From the NCBI RefSeq assembly GCF_019578655.1, contig NC_063262.1, positions 10,485,582 through 10,549,581 of the forward strand: a stretch of 64,000 bases of DNA, given 5' to 3'. This document shows positions 43,261 through 56,678 of the stretch, piece after piece. The notes under the pieces were generated by a model. It was not told the origin of the DNA and ran no database searches. It saw nothing but the letters and a program-made list of their open reading frames with translations. Within the stretch, counting starts at the first letter, position 1. Every line of letters starts with the position of its first letter. The DNA is from Ricinus communis (lineage: Eukaryota > Streptophyta > Magnoliopsida > Malpighiales > Euphorbiaceae). The position numbers were made by a program, and so were the translations under genes.

Positions 43261-46178
43261 TAAGCTGTGTACATTAAAACTACGTGGGTCTACTAAAAAA
43301 TTATGTGGTTTTCTTTAATTTAGTAGATTAAAATTATGTAATATTATTTAAAAATTTATATAATTTTATTTAAATTTTTTTTACTTTGATACATCAAACT
43401 ATATAGTTTTATTTGAAATTATATTATTTATTTAAATTTTATTTTAATTTGATACATCAAAACTACATAATTTTATTTAAAATTATGTAATTTTATTTAA
43501 AATTATATTAAATTATTTTAAAACTATGTAATCATATTTAAAATTATATAATTTTATTTAACAATATATAATTTAATTTTTAATTTATTAATAAAAAATC
43601 TCAAATTCCATTATTTATGTACCTCTTCATCACTCTCTTCCAACAATTAACAATTTCAAATCAAAACTCCCAACAGAGAGGAGGGATAACGACAATTTGA
43701 TAAGAAGAGAGGCAAACACTATTTTATTTGTACGAGTAAAAAAAGAAAAGAAAAAACTCAACTAAACGATCCTATGGTTTTCAAGAAGACAACACGTACT
43801 TGAGAGTAAAATAGGAACAACAATGTCTATGACTTGTCTTTTGACATTTGATTGTTATGTGCTAATAGTGATAATCATAGGTACTAAAATTAATATAAAA
43901 TTTACAGATTCTAAATTATAAATAGGCAAAATCACATAATATTTTAGTGAAGTTTTCCAATATTTTATTACTTGTATAAAAGCTTTTTATGAATAAGAGT
44001 GATTTAGTTTTGGGTTTATTTAGAGTTGTTGGATATTTAAAAAGATATATTAAAATAATAATATAATAATAATAACAAAAGATTGCAAAAGTATTATTTG
44101 GGATTGACGTGAATAAGTGTGAGCACCGATTGAAGAGTTTGAAAATTGTATTTTAACTTATTAAATTTAAAATGATAAAAAAATTATAATAATTATTGAT
44201 TTATATAGTCAAAACATATGGCATTAGGTTTTATATTCTAATTAAATATTTAACTTTATTTGGTCTATAATTATTTCTCAGTTTAAGTTTGATACAAATG
44301 GTAATATAGTCAAAATCGTAAGCTTATAATAATTAATTAATTAATAGTTAATAATTAAAACAAACAGTATAGAAATTTAATATATGGAGGAAATTGGTTA
44401 TTCCCACTTTATTTTTTGACTTTTTAAATTAAAGAAATAATAAGACTCCACCAAAACAAATCAAATCATGAGAGCAGATTTTCAAAAAAGTAGAACTTAA
44501 AGATCCTTATTAAAAGGAGAAACAAAACCAACACCAATAATGAATCAAGAATAAGAAAGAATAACAATCAGTACTACAAAACTCAAATGCTCAAAAATAA
44601 ATTCTCTATAAATATTTTTAGTTTTCAGTGAACTATTTCTTTTAATTATTTTTTTATATTTATTTCAAACATCATTTAATACAAATTTTCAACAATTACT
44701 TTCAAAGTTCTCAGCTTATTTATTTGTAATTACAAACTGTTATTTTATAATTAATTTTTGTAGTATTTTTAAGAATCTAAATAAATTATTAAAAAAACTT
44801 AAAAATTCACTAAACTTATTAGAAAATCAATTTAATATGCATTTAAATATAACAACTCTTATAGTTACACACACAGCGCCATCAACATCAATTTCTCCTC
44901 AAACTAACTCTTAATCCAATAAATGATTACAACAAGAAATACATATATACATTGATAGTAATAGAACCATTTTTATTTGCTCATATTTTAGTTTTTTGTA
45001 AAATATTTTTTCTACTAACTAATAATTATAAAAATTTATTATTTATTGAGTAATAAAATTATTCATTTTCAATCATAGAACGAAGTTGATTTTTTCAAAA
45101 TTTGTTAAATTTCAACTGTATATTTTTTGGGCTTGAATATCACTCCATTGCTTATCATGTTAACGGAGAGCAATTAAAAATCTTAGGATTTGATCTAAAA
45201 AAGAATTTTAAAATAAAAACTTCAAAACCTGATCGTAGAATTTAAAAAAAAAAAAAAAAAAAGAAGAAAAGAAAATCAGTAGGGGTGATGACATTTCCTA
45301 GTCCATGAGTTGGTTACAAGTTGCCATCTGTGCATGGGAAGTGAATAGTTCATGTTGGGGGTGATTCACGATTGGAAAGAACTGACCAGTCATTTTCAAT
45401 ATTAAATAACCATCTGTTCAGTTCAAAACAAATTAGTCAATTAACACATGTTTTTCTGTTAGCTGAGAGCAGGTAAAAGAAAAAGAAAATTGTTCTAATT
45501 GAAAGAACACTTCAGCTAAACTATTTTTCCTGATGGTTCAGATAAAAAAAAAAAAAAGAAGTATTTTTCCTGATTGATTTCAATCGACTTTTCAGTTGGT
45601 TCAGGTTTTTTTTTTTTTTTTTTTCTTCCTTTCTTTCTGCTAACTCCTAGTTAATCTGTTTTCTATTAAAGAAAACCATCATGAGCAGGAAAATGCAGAC
45701 GCTCTTTTAATATATTTGGTAAGAGTGAGTGCCCTTATTTTTATTTTTTTTTCTGACGAATTTATGATAACAATTTTGACAGCTAGAAAACTCTGAATAT
45801 GGGAAAATAAAGATGCTCTAGAGGCTGCATAACATGAGAAGACCCTTCTTTTCTTCCTGCATAAGATACTATTTAAAGATTTTACATTGAAAAAAAAATA
45901 GAACAAATCAAGAAAGTCTAATCATCAACACGTGTTCTCCCTCCCGGAAAAGAAGGCCGCAAAACTCCTCGGCCACAGTTCTGACTGACTTCGTTCATCA
46001 GCAGGGTGCTGATATTTTTTAACAGGCTATGTTGGAATGGGAGACTGCAATAGGTATCCTGGTGGAAATGGTCAAGATTTCAGGTAAATTTTTGAATTCA
46101 CCTTCTTTCTTGCTGGAGAACTAAAATAAATGAAAGAGTTCTGTAAATGATGAACAGACAGACTGCAATCTGGCCACC
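43261..46178. other. AT-rich intergenic DNA
   Basis: No gene is supported. Homopolymer runs occur at 45243-45262 (A), 45545-45560 (A) and 45606-45626 (T). The last 200 bases or so are probably the 3' untranslated region of the RING-H2 gene. Confidence 0.5.
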
Positions 46179-49100
46179 TTAGTTTTCTGCCGGCAATGAA
46201 TCAGATCTACATACATCCCCACGACAAAGTGGACATACCCTGAGGCCATAACCAAGTCAGATGAATGTTTTAAATCAGAAACATTACTTCTAAAAATCAA
46301 TGCGAATTGAAGTAATATCAGAAGGGTGTAAATGAATCAATCTACTCCTTAGCTAACCAGACTTTACTTGCAAATTACTCGAATTCAACTCAACCATTAT
46401 CGAGCTGAGTTCCAGCTCGAGTAGTTTAAGAGTAAAGCCGAGCTCAAGTATTAAGTACCCAACTAACATAACATAGCTCACGAGCTTAACCAAGTGTTCA
46501 ATTTTTATATTTTAAGATATATAATATTTAAATAAAAAATATTATTCGAGCTTGAGTTCAAGCTTACTGAAATTTACTTTTAACTTTAAAAATTAATAAG
46601 TTGCCTATAATATATACAGCGGTAATGGAGTCAAGCTCAAGTATTTCAGATTTCTAATCAAGTTGAGCACTAAAAAGCTCAATCAAGTCCAGTCGAGTTT
46701 CAAGCCTTGAGTTTCTGAGTCAAGTTGAGCTCGCCCTGGCACTATATTTACTCGACTTGGCTCAATTACACCCCTATCAGAAAGAAAATCACATATATGC
46801 AACTAGTACGCAAGATACAAAGTATCCAGAAAATAGAATCATATAAAGATAAGCTCATAAAATTTAGGTGAGCCAAATTTGTGATTGTAGAAATGAATCA
46901 GGCATAGCTGGCACATACAACTTAAAACAGATATCAACTAAACACTGATCAACAGTTCAATCACATAAATCAGCATAGGAAAGAAAAGTACACGTGGGCT
47001 TCATTCCATCTCATGATTATATACATTCTCTTGCTAAGCACCCCCATCCAACCAACATAAATTTTCGTCAGATTCTAGCAATTCTACTTGACATTTTGTT
47101 CTCCTTGTTAACTTAAATTTGTTTGAACTCAAAAATGGGAACATCAATATACAAGACATGCAAGCTCTTTTATTTCTCTATCATTAAAAAAATGTGTCTC
47201 AATCTAACAGAATTATTCAAAATAAATTGTTTTTCTCAGCTCTATCTCTGTCTCCACCCAAATCAAAATTCACCAACACCAAAAACCTTGGATCCTAAAA
47301 TTGATCCAAGTACTTGAATTATGACAAAGGGCACTTGACTATTATTGAGATAAAAGCCTTCGAAGTTTTGCTCTAGTTTTGTTACTGGTGATTTTAGGCT
47401 TGTTTGGCTTGGTAAAGTCTGAGAGGAGATGTTCGGGCTCTTAACCGCCAGTTTGGAGTGTGCAGTTACCATAAAGTCTAAAGTAAGCTTTCAAATCAAA
47501 TGGTTGTATTTCAAATTTACAGACCAATTCGGGCCTTATGATGAGTCATCACTCTCTTTCACCAGAACCAAATGAAATTTCACTTCTTGCACAAATATCA
47601 GGCTTTGTTTCTTGGGCCCAATAACTGAGCTCAGTCCTTAAGCACAACAAATACTGAAGCCACTACTGACTACCCAAAATAGTATGAGAGACAATCGCAT
47701 CAAGCAAACACAGAAGCAATGATTATGAGGTTGATCTTCTCAGTAGAAACAAAATAAGTGCACGATGACCTGCGTAATTGCTACTTGGCACGATAGTTTA
47801 AGCCCTCTTACATCAAAAAATCAGAAACAAATATGATACTGACAAGTGTGATCTGTGGCTCACTTCCAAGATTATTTTACCAAATAAAAACCAATTCAAC
47901 ATCCAAGTGGTGTAGACTTCTATATTAGCTGGTTGCCATTACACTTAGAGAGTGAGGGAGGAAAGTGGGGGAAATATGAATCTTTTCTTCATTTTATCAA
48001 AAAAAAAATCTTTAAGAAAAAGAAGAAAAAGAAAATATGCAATTTTCCTTTTTTGTACCTTTTGCATTTAAGGTGTTATAACTTTATACTTTTTAAACAA
48101 TTCAACAAATTCCATGTGCATATAGTGTTTGGAGAGACTAACAAAAGTTTACAGGCTCCTAGAAGAAATAACTTTCAACTTAATGTTTAAAACATTAGGA
48201 TCTCACTGAAATTGCTCCCAAAAGAAATCGGGGATATTTAATGATTAACATTAAATAAGCATGCATTTACAGACATTTGTATATAGATTAAAATCTATTT
48301 GCTTATTGAGGGGAAAACCATGGTTGGCTATACATTCAGGATTTCAATTTAAAATTCAATAAGAATTCTGTTATACCTGTGAATCTCCTTAAGCCACTTG
48401 TCTATACATGTCCTGTGAAATTCATGATGACAAGGCAATATCCGCATACTGTCCCCTTCCTCGTACTCCACAAGGCATATATAGCATCTATTATCAGAAA
48501 GGGGAAAAAATTAATTCAATTACTGTTTTAATTCAGACCAAAAAAAAGGAAGAGGCTTAAGCTCAAAGCAATCAGGAACAGAGGCATTTAGTTATATTAA
48601 GGTATCCAATTGTACTACATTGATTTGAATTGAAAATAAACTATGAATTACTGGATATACTTCTGAATACAAACTTAAAAGTATGAAATATAAGGAAGTG
48701 GCATGCTTTCAGTAATAATCTCAAAATAGTGAAGCATCTTTAACAGGTTACACTATTTTGATGCCCAGGAACAACATAAAATGCTAAGATTGAAATGGAT
48801 TTTTTGTCTATGTGAAGAAGAAAACATATTTGATGCATCAACAGCTAAAGTCGATCACACAGTACATCACAAATAGTGTCAGATTTAGCTGCCTGCAGGT
48901 TCCCACACGTGTCAATGCTAGTGCAGATGTCCCCTCAGGTGTATTTGATGGAACATTGACTTCCTTTTTGGTAGAGTTCCAATTGAAATGGAAGAGATTT
49001 AACTTTGGTAACTGTATGGATGATGGAAACTGGAGAATCAGGTGCTGAAGTGCTGAATAGCAAGCTGGTTAGTTTGCTTAAGGAATTCAAGTTGTTATTG

Positions 49101-52100
49101 GAACAACAAAGAGTGTTCAAGGTTCACAGGACAATTGTTCTATTATGAGGTGAGAATTTAAAATTTTCAGTGAGTTGATTTCAGGCCTGACTCAATGTAC
49201 CAATACAAAAAAAATCAAAGAAGGAAGATAACAAAAAAGCAATGTTCCTACGATTTGGGCAAGGAATATGCACACAATTGTGAGGCCCTAATTCTTGACT
49301 GGGTTTCTCCTTAAGTTGGTTTCTGCACTAAATCTCCATTGTCCATTGCTCACCCAAGACAGAAGAATGTTAATGAGATCGCCATAAAGCATTAGCTATA
49401 ATATATTGATTCTTCATAAGATTGTTTTCCTACCTTCTCTGTGGTGTTAGACTTCTAGGAATTTCAAGAGTCCTGGTGGCATCTACCACGGTTGGAAAGT
49501 TTGACCCATTTAACTTCACTCTGTCTCTTTGCATATGTAGGAGGATGGGTTATCAATTAGTCTCATTTACTTTATCTAACAGAATTTAACCACCACTAGT
49601 CATGGAAGAAGAAAGGATCAAAACTTCCAGACTTTTTTTAGAAAAGTGATAAATCCTTACAGTGATCATGGATGACAGAAGGATTGGATACTTTTATGCA
49701 ACTAAAAGTGATGGGCTTTTTCCACAGTTCAATGTCTTATTAAGTATCCACTAAAATGCAACTAGCTTATGTCAGAGGATTGTGATAATTATATATATAA
49801 TTAACAATTCTCCTAGAAAAACACGGAATTTCAACCCGTACTTAAATCAAAATAATTTGTAAAGATTCTCTCATCATTTAATCAAAATGAAAATTTAAGT
49901 GCTTCCATCTGAGATACAACAGATAGAAATTTAAAGTAAAAACAAACACTTACTGAGCTGCCTCCTCACTCTGATGTTTTTGCAACTTGGTATATAATTC
50001 AACTGGCAAAGACTCCACTACTTCATTAGGTGCAGGTACAGATCCAAGCGAAGACAACGAAGGCTGAGAGGATAGCACCACAGATTGTTGGTGAATTTCA
50101 TCCAGAACCTAATTAAAATATGTAAACAACATTTAACATATAAAGGAATTGTTGAATAAAAATACAATGAAGAATAGCTATGGCAGTAATGGCATATACC
50201 TCAAACAGAGCTTCAGCTAACATGACAATTCTTGATATGCTCGCTCTAGCACTTGTATCATCATTTAAATTGGCATCTCGATTAGTCGTACGACATGTAC
50301 AACGTCCAGTTCTATGGTGACCAGATAATATGCATGACCTCTCATGTCCAGACAGGTTCTCAAAACGGCTTCCAAGCCGCTGAAGAGCACGAACCTACAC
50401 CATTGAGTATGCCAGTCAATAATCCATGCGATGTTAGCCATTATGACATAAAAGAAAATAGAGCAAATAACAAAAAAGTAGGACTCAGTTCAAGTAAAAA
50501 TTAGTGACTGTTATTTTCTTATAGCTAAAAAAGGTTCAGACAGCAGATAAGAGGAGTGCAGAGCAAATTAATCTAGACAACCCAGTAGGTAAAATCTTGG
50601 CCTAAGTTATATCCTTGATACTCCACAATGGTTGGCAGCCTGATCCTGACTGTACATGGCATCAGACAACAGTTGCGTTCATGTCCAGTAAAAAGTTGCA
50701 AGCCAAGACTTATTGTATATCTGCTTGAAACCTCTTATATAGAGATTTATTTTCTGCGATAGCAGTGATATAAACTCGATTGAAAGCCACAGTAAGGGAG
50801 AGAGAACTTTGCCCTTCAGCTCCTTTTCTTTTTTGTTATTTTCTTTTAATTCCATCATGTTATTCCTTGTGATCAGTATGTATAAGCTTCTATTTTCCAG
50901 TGGAAAGAACTAACATTTATGTCAGTAATCTTAGTTTGCCTCGAGTCTTCACCAACACACAAGCTATTAACTATTATCTTACATTTTGTACAAAGTATGT
51001 CCCCTGAAGTAAAATGTCTGGATTCCATCACCAGATGGAGTGTATGCAAAGTCTGGAGAAACATTAAAAGGTGTATCAAGCATCCACGTAAGTGCAGCAT
51101 ATGATTGGCCAACATCAGTGGGAAGTCTATTGACATATCAGATTCACCATGTGAAATATCAATTCAAATTATTGGTTCACCATAAGACTGGGAACATTAG
51201 AAGGGATCATGGTTTGGTTGATTGTAAACTTAGCAGTTTTGCAGAATTAGCAGAAGAAAGAACTAGGAGCAATTTGCATCTACAATGGGACTACTTCTTA
51301 GATATACTTTGATTATACCAACTACTGAGTAATGTTGTAAGACAAACCTGAGATCTTATTCTCCTCCTTCGCTCAAGGAAATTTGACCTATGTTCCAGTA
51401 GGTCATGATACCTAGTGTCTCTTGACCGTGTAGTTTCCAGCTCATGATCATGAACACTGAACATGGAGCTAGAGGAGACAGGAGGATAACCAGATGTAGT
51501 TGGAGGGTTAAGAGCATCACCTTCGGATTCTGATATCCTTATTTCACTACCCAATGCTTGTCCCCCACTAACGTGAGTGGCATCTCTTAAGTCTCTCTCT
51601 TGTTGCAAAGGACAAATTGTAATGTCTGATGGTGGTGATCGACGGAGAACTCTGTCTCGAAGTCTTCCAACACTTAGGGTACGGCTAAAACAAACATTAT
51701 GTTCAATGGGCTCTTGTGCACCAATTCGTCTGTCTGAAATTCTAGTCTCAAAACTATCTGAATCACTATAAATTCTTGGAGAACGTGAGGTTCCATCATT
51801 CCCCACCTTGATGTCATCCCCATCTCTGCATGCTCCATGAACAGAAGAAGTTGTCTGAATGCTTCCATTATTGTCCAAGAAATTAGATGCCCGATTGTGC
51901 AGATGTACATTAGCAGAAGTGTCTACATGATGTTGTGAGTGAGTTGTAGGTTGCAAATCACTAATTTGTTGAGTTTCACTTCCATCAGTGTTGTTGGCTG
52001 ATCTTGGATGCTGAATCTCTTCTTCATCATTGAGCATTTGGAGACTTGTAGACGGGATACGATAAGCCCTGGATGACCCTAAACTGGTTGCTCTGTTTAG

Positions 52101-53955
52101 TCTAAAGCTCATATTACCAGGAATGAAGCTAAAGCGAGAAAGAAAGCTACTTTGAGAAGTCAAGGATGGAATAGAAGCAGCTCGAGCAGAGCTGCTACCT
52201 ATCCTGCAGGCTCTATTTGTGATACTTGCTTGGCTGCACTCATCTAGCCCAGCACTAGAAGATACACAACTTTCTTCAGACTGCTTAACTTTTACCTTTC
52301 TACAATCAATTTTAACCTGACCTAACAGGGTTCCAGTCTGGCCGCTAGGTGATGCATTGCCTATATTTTCTTTGCTATTACGATGACACATCTGAAACAT
52401 GAACAATAAAAAATTTAGTCCTTGAGAAATCTGACCAATCAAACATCTTACGCCATTACATAAATCATAAATAGCCAGATGACATATGCAAAAGAAAAAC
52501 ATATACCTATAGAAAAAAATATACCTATTAAATAGCTATTCCATGTGTCCAAGTGGAAAATTAGTTCTTACTATAAAAAGAATAATAATAAAAAGAAGGA
52601 GAAAAAATAGAAAACTAGGAGGTTAAGTTCCCATGTCAAGATATGCAAAGGAACCTAAGATTCACTAGATGACTCCCCATCCGGTGGTTTGAACCTAAAA
52701 TCCCCTAGCCAAATTTTAACCACTAGGCTGTCCCATCAGGGACACATGCTTTATTTTGTTTCTTTGGTCCATTGGGCATGAAATATATAACATCAAGTAG
52801 ACCTCCTTTAGCTAATCCCATCCTATCCAATCACTTGATATTACAGCTGTACATGCATACTTATTAATCCAAAGTAAATAATTAACCACCTACTAGAAAG
52901 TATAACACCAACATTCTTTAGGCCCTAAACAAGCTGCTAGTGCCCTAAACGGCAAAGGCACATGCACTGGAACATGGGCATTAAGGATAAAGGTTATTGT
53001 TACATGATAATGTTTAACCAAAGTCAGCCCGAATGGCACTAATAACTAAGGTAGAGCTATGTTATGACCAGAGAGGGCAATGCCCCCTCTCCCCAAGACA
53101 TTTAAATAATTTTCTCTTTTCTATAAACATAAAAATTAATTGTTGCAAGTGTTACACCTTATATTGTTAATGTCTCCCTCAAAACTCTATCTTGTTGGTA
53201 GATTCACTTAAGAGATTAAATTCTCAATCCAAAATTATAATCACCTTCTAATTTTTTCTTCAAATTTTTTCTTGTAGAATTTTCTTTTTCCTGATGTTAT
53301 TTAGGAAAACTACGGGATTGTTTTATTCAGTTACTCAAAACATATGCTAAATTGCATTCCATGTAACACATTAGTTTAAGAAAGTTTGTGCATTCTATTC
53401 CCAAACAGAGTCCAGTTTATGTAAAGCATAAAAGACATGGTTCTTTATAAGAACTACAGGCATATTATAGTTCATCCATGAGATACTTTTTAATGTTAAT
53501 TTAATAATTAGGACATCAAAAAATAAATGGCCCCACAAAGAAAATACTTCCAGCTCCACCCTTGGCCCTTGACTAGGCATTCCTCACAACTCTAATATGT
53601 TCTAGCATATTGGTATCTTCTCTCTATAACTCTTTAGTGAAGCCATGAAGCATCATACCATTTGTTTCAAAGATAAGGGAAAAACAAATGAAGCTTTTTG
53701 GCTAACATTACAGAAGTTATTATACTGACAATGGCAAGAAACTCAATACAGCTAAAACCTTCAAGAAACAAAACAAACATTGCATTTAAATCGAAAGAGA
53801 GAGATGATAAAGTCACTGACTTTGGTATTATCATTAGAAGGAGCTCCCCCAAGGCAAGAAGACTGGAAAACCCTACTCCCTTTACATCTCCCCTTCCGTC
53901 CACTTGATGATGATGCGCCACTGTTATTAAAGGCCTTGCTTCCACTGGATCCCAT
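46179..53955 (-). CDS. RING-H2 E3 ubiquitin ligase, MGSS-type, six exons
   Basis: Predicted coding exons on the minus strand: 53955-53821, 52391-51348, 50394-50200, 50108-49954, 48487-48377, 46239-46179. They sum to 1701 bases, keep frame at every GT/AG junction and give 566 residues. The protein begins MGSSGSK, an N-myristoylation signal (Gly2, Ser6), with a basic Ser/Gly region. Residues 46-393 are Ser-rich and probably disordered; a Cys/His cluster ('[10 protein letters not shown]') follows. The RING-H2 finger is C-terminal: Cys511, Cys514, Cys529, His531, His534, Cys537, Cys549, Cys552 ('[12 protein letters not shown]', '[15 protein letters not shown]', 'VCPLCR'). All eight zinc ligands are present, so E2 binding and ubiquitin transfer are plausible. 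Targets are unknown. The myristoyl signal suggests membrane attachment. Exon 1 and the last exon are short; alternative upstream exons cannot be excluded. Confidence 0.88.
46324..46774. mobile_element. hAT-type MITE (451 bp) in the last intron of the RING-H2 gene
   Basis: The ends are inverted repeats (GGGTGTAAATGA at the left; GGGGTGTAATTGAGCC read inward from the right) and are flanked by identical 8-base repeats TATCAGAA (46316-46323 and 46775-46782). The interior is made of 'cgagct'/'gagctcg' motifs in both orientations and has no coding capacity. This is a non-autonomous hAT element. Confidence 0.88.
52600..52746 (-). mobile_element. tRNA-derived SINE in intron 1 of the RING-H2 gene
   Basis: On the minus strand, an A-box-like AGCCTAGTGGTT (52730-52719) is followed 25-30 bases later by a perfect B box GGTTCAAACC (52695-52686), the spacing of a pol III tRNA promoter. 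A T-rich tail lies beyond. The body between is not a functional tRNA. Ends are approximate and no target duplication was identified. Confidence 0.55.
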
Positions 53956-54200
53956 CTTTCTCTCTCCAGGATTAGCAGAAACCCAAAAAAGAAACCATTA
54001 ATCGATAATTATCTTTAGATCTGAAAAAAGGGTATTTGGCATTACATACTAATCAATCATGGACCAAATTCAGATGAGTTCTTGAGTTGGCAGATCTAGA
54101 TGGAGAGAGTGCGGAGAGAAACTTAAAATGTGGAAGGGTTGAGTAAAGGGCAATTCAGGTGGTGAGAACAGGAAATAGAGAAAGGGACAAAGTAACTTGC

Positions 54201-54222
54201 AGAGAGAGAGAGAGAGAGAGAG
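54201..54222. repeat. GA/CT microsatellite upstream of the RING-H2 gene
   Basis: An (AG)11 tract about 245 bases before the start codon. On the gene's strand it reads as a CT repeat, a common feature of plant 5' leaders and core promoters. Confidence 0.7.
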
Positions 54223-54229
54223 GAAGAGT

Positions 54230-55090
54230 ATAGAAATCTGTTTTTCTAAGGAAGTGTGAGTGACTGTGATTTCGATGGAAGGAGAAGAAGGAACATGCCT
54301 TCTTACCAATTTTTCAGCCTGGATTTGTGGGCGAGTGTTTTTGTCTGATATCACCACTCGCAGGAAGGAAGTGGTAACCTGGCTGGCTAGTTGGCTACCG
54401 CCGCAGCCACAAATGAGTTTCGGCTTTGGGCTACCGCACCCTCAAGCCACTCGACTCTCTTCTCTGGCTCTGGTGCCTCTGTACGCGCATGTATTCAGGT
54501 TTCTGTTGGCAATATAATGTACGCACATTAATTTGTCCTGTGTTATGGTTCAACCTAAATAAAAAGTTTCTATTTGTCAAAAGAAACCTAAATAAATATT
54601 TTAGTAATGTTAATTCTAACAAAAATAGTTTCCTTGGGCTATGGTCAAAGAATAGTTAATAGTAGGTCATAAGATATTTATGCAATCTGAAAAAGAATTT
54701 TATTATTTTTATAAAATTTAGTATTATAAGTGATAATTTTTTTTATGGTTATAGTTTTCTAAATTTTTTAAAAGAGTGTCTCATGCAGTTTTATTCATTA
54801 ATATTACTCGTCACATACGCTACACGCGTAAATTATTATTATTATAAGATTATATAATATAAGTTATTTTATAGATTAATATATAGTATAATAGTAAATA
54901 GTAGATAATCATACTGATGAAGTATTACAATAATAGAATCACATGAATTAATATGTCAATAAAATAAAAGTGAGAGTACCATACCTTTTTTATGACTTTT
55001 TATTTTAATTTTTGTAAATATTTGTATTGAATTATTTGAATTCTATCATAGGTACATATATAGGTACATATATACTAATTCAATCATATA
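54230..55090. other. Upstream region of the RING-H2 gene and AT-rich intergenic DNA
   Basis: 54230-54520 is moderately GC-rich and probably the promoter/5' leader area of the RING-H2 gene. Short frames here overlap on both strands and have no domain. Beyond 54540 it is AT-rich without a gene until Athila pol begins. Confidence 0.45.
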
Positions 55091-55440
55091 ATAATTCAAA
55101 AGTATCATACTCTACTTATCACTTTATTAAATTTGTTGTATATCCTATGGATATTATTACGTATGTGTTAGTTAAGGTTCAAAAATTTATATTTTCTGTA
55201 GATTTTGTAATTATGGATATAGATGAAACTATCGATGTTTCTCTTATTTTAGGAAGACCTTTCCTTGCTATAGCTAAAGCCATTATTGATGTGCATGATA
55301 GACAGCTTATTCTTCGAGTAGGGGAAGAGCAAGTGACTTTTGAAAATCTTAATGCTATGAAACATTTGTTTATACTTGACGACCTGGACTTTAGTGATGA
55401 TAAGACTAAACATGAAACTGTTAATTTAATTTAATTTATT
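55090..55440 (+). pseudogene. Athila pol relic: protease end
   Basis: A Ty3/Athila pol fragment. It reads 'FVVYPMDIITYVLVKVQKF', 'DFVIMDIDETIDVSLILG', 'RPFLAIAKAIIDVHD' and ends at a TAA at 55432. This is the C-terminal part of the aspartic protease and the linker to RT, well conserved in Athila. The gag and the protease active site are absent on the left. Confidence 0.75.
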
Positions 55441-56678
55441 GTTACTAAAGATCCCCTTGAGTTGTGTTTGGTACAGGAATAAGAAAAATGCAAGATGGTG
55501 GACGCCTTAGAGCAACTTGCCGATCTTGAGGCAACAAAACCAATGAGAAAGACAACATTTGAGTCTATTGAAATGCCAAAAGAAGAGAGGATGAGACCAT
55601 CTTTTGAGGACCCACCAACCCTAGAACTTAAGCAACTCCATCTCATCTAAAATATGCAATCTTAATGGAGCGATTCAAACTACTGGTAATAGTTAGTGTT
55701 AAGTTACTGGAAGATTAGAAAGCTAAGCTATTGAGGTGTTGAGGAGGCGGCAACGGGCAATAGCTTGGAAAATTGCGGATATTAAGGGAATAAGCCCTTC
55801 ATTTTTCATAAACAAGATCTTAATGGAAGAAAAATTCAAGACTTAGTGCAGCCCTAAAGGCGTTTCACCCTAATATGAAGGAGGTAGTAAAGAAGGAAGT
55901 GATCAAGCTCCTTGATGTAAGAATAATTTACCCCATTTCAGATAGTTCTTGGGTAAGTTCAATACAAGTGGTGTCTAAGAAAGAAGGTATGATGGTCGTG
56001 GTAAATGAAAATAATGAAATGATACCAACACGAACGGTAACAGGTTAGAGAGTGTTCATTGACTATAGGAAGTTGGATGATGCCACTAAAAAAGATCATT
56101 TTCCATTACCTTTTATTAATCAGATGCTAGAAAGATTATTAGGGCATAAATATTACTACTTCTTATATGGAATGCCAAGGTATTTTCATACTCCAATAGC
56201 TCTTGAAGATTAAGAGAAGACTATTTTCACATGCTCATATGGAACCTTCGCCTACAAAAGAATGCCATTTGGTTTGCGTAATGCATCAGCTATATTTCAA
56301 AGATGTATGATAACCATCTTTGATAATTTAGTAAAGGACATTATGGAAGTTCTTATGGATGATTTTTCTGTTCATAAAAATTCATTTGAATAATATTTGG
56401 AGCATTTGGGAAGGGTTTTGATTAGGTGTGAGGAAACCAACTTGGTTTTGAATAGGAAGAAATTCCATTTCATGGTACAAGAGGGTATCACTTTAAGACA
56501 TAGGATTTCAAGTAAGAGAATTGAGGTGGATCAAGCAAAAATTGAGACCATTAAAAAACTACCACCTCCATCATTTGTAAAAGCTATTAGGAGTTTTCTT
56601 AGATATGCTAGATACCTTACTAAGTTTTTGGAAAAAATGTTGATTTTGTGTTTGATGATGAATGCATGACAGCTTTTG
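55441..56678 (+). pseudogene. Athila pol relic: reverse transcriptase
   Basis: RT of the same element in broken frames: 'HPNMKEVVKKEVIKLLD', 'PISDSSWVS', 'RVFIDYRKLDDATKKDHFP', 'FAYKRMPFGLRNASAIFQR' and the catalytic LMDDFSV (56352-56363; usually FMDD or YMDD). The thumb part (56397-56669) is open. Several stops occur, e.g. after 'LED' near 56212 and after 'FE' near 56392. It is cut at about 56678 in the 'DECMTAFD' block, where a foreign piece is inserted. Confidence 0.85.

Noticed and set aside
50873..51312. Open frames on both strands between RING-H2 exons
   Set aside because: They fall inside intron 2; the exon-intron model with consistent phase explains the region.
54260..54659. Overlapping short frames on both strands near the RING-H2 gene
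   Set aside because: They lie in the probable promoter/leader region and have no recognisable protein.
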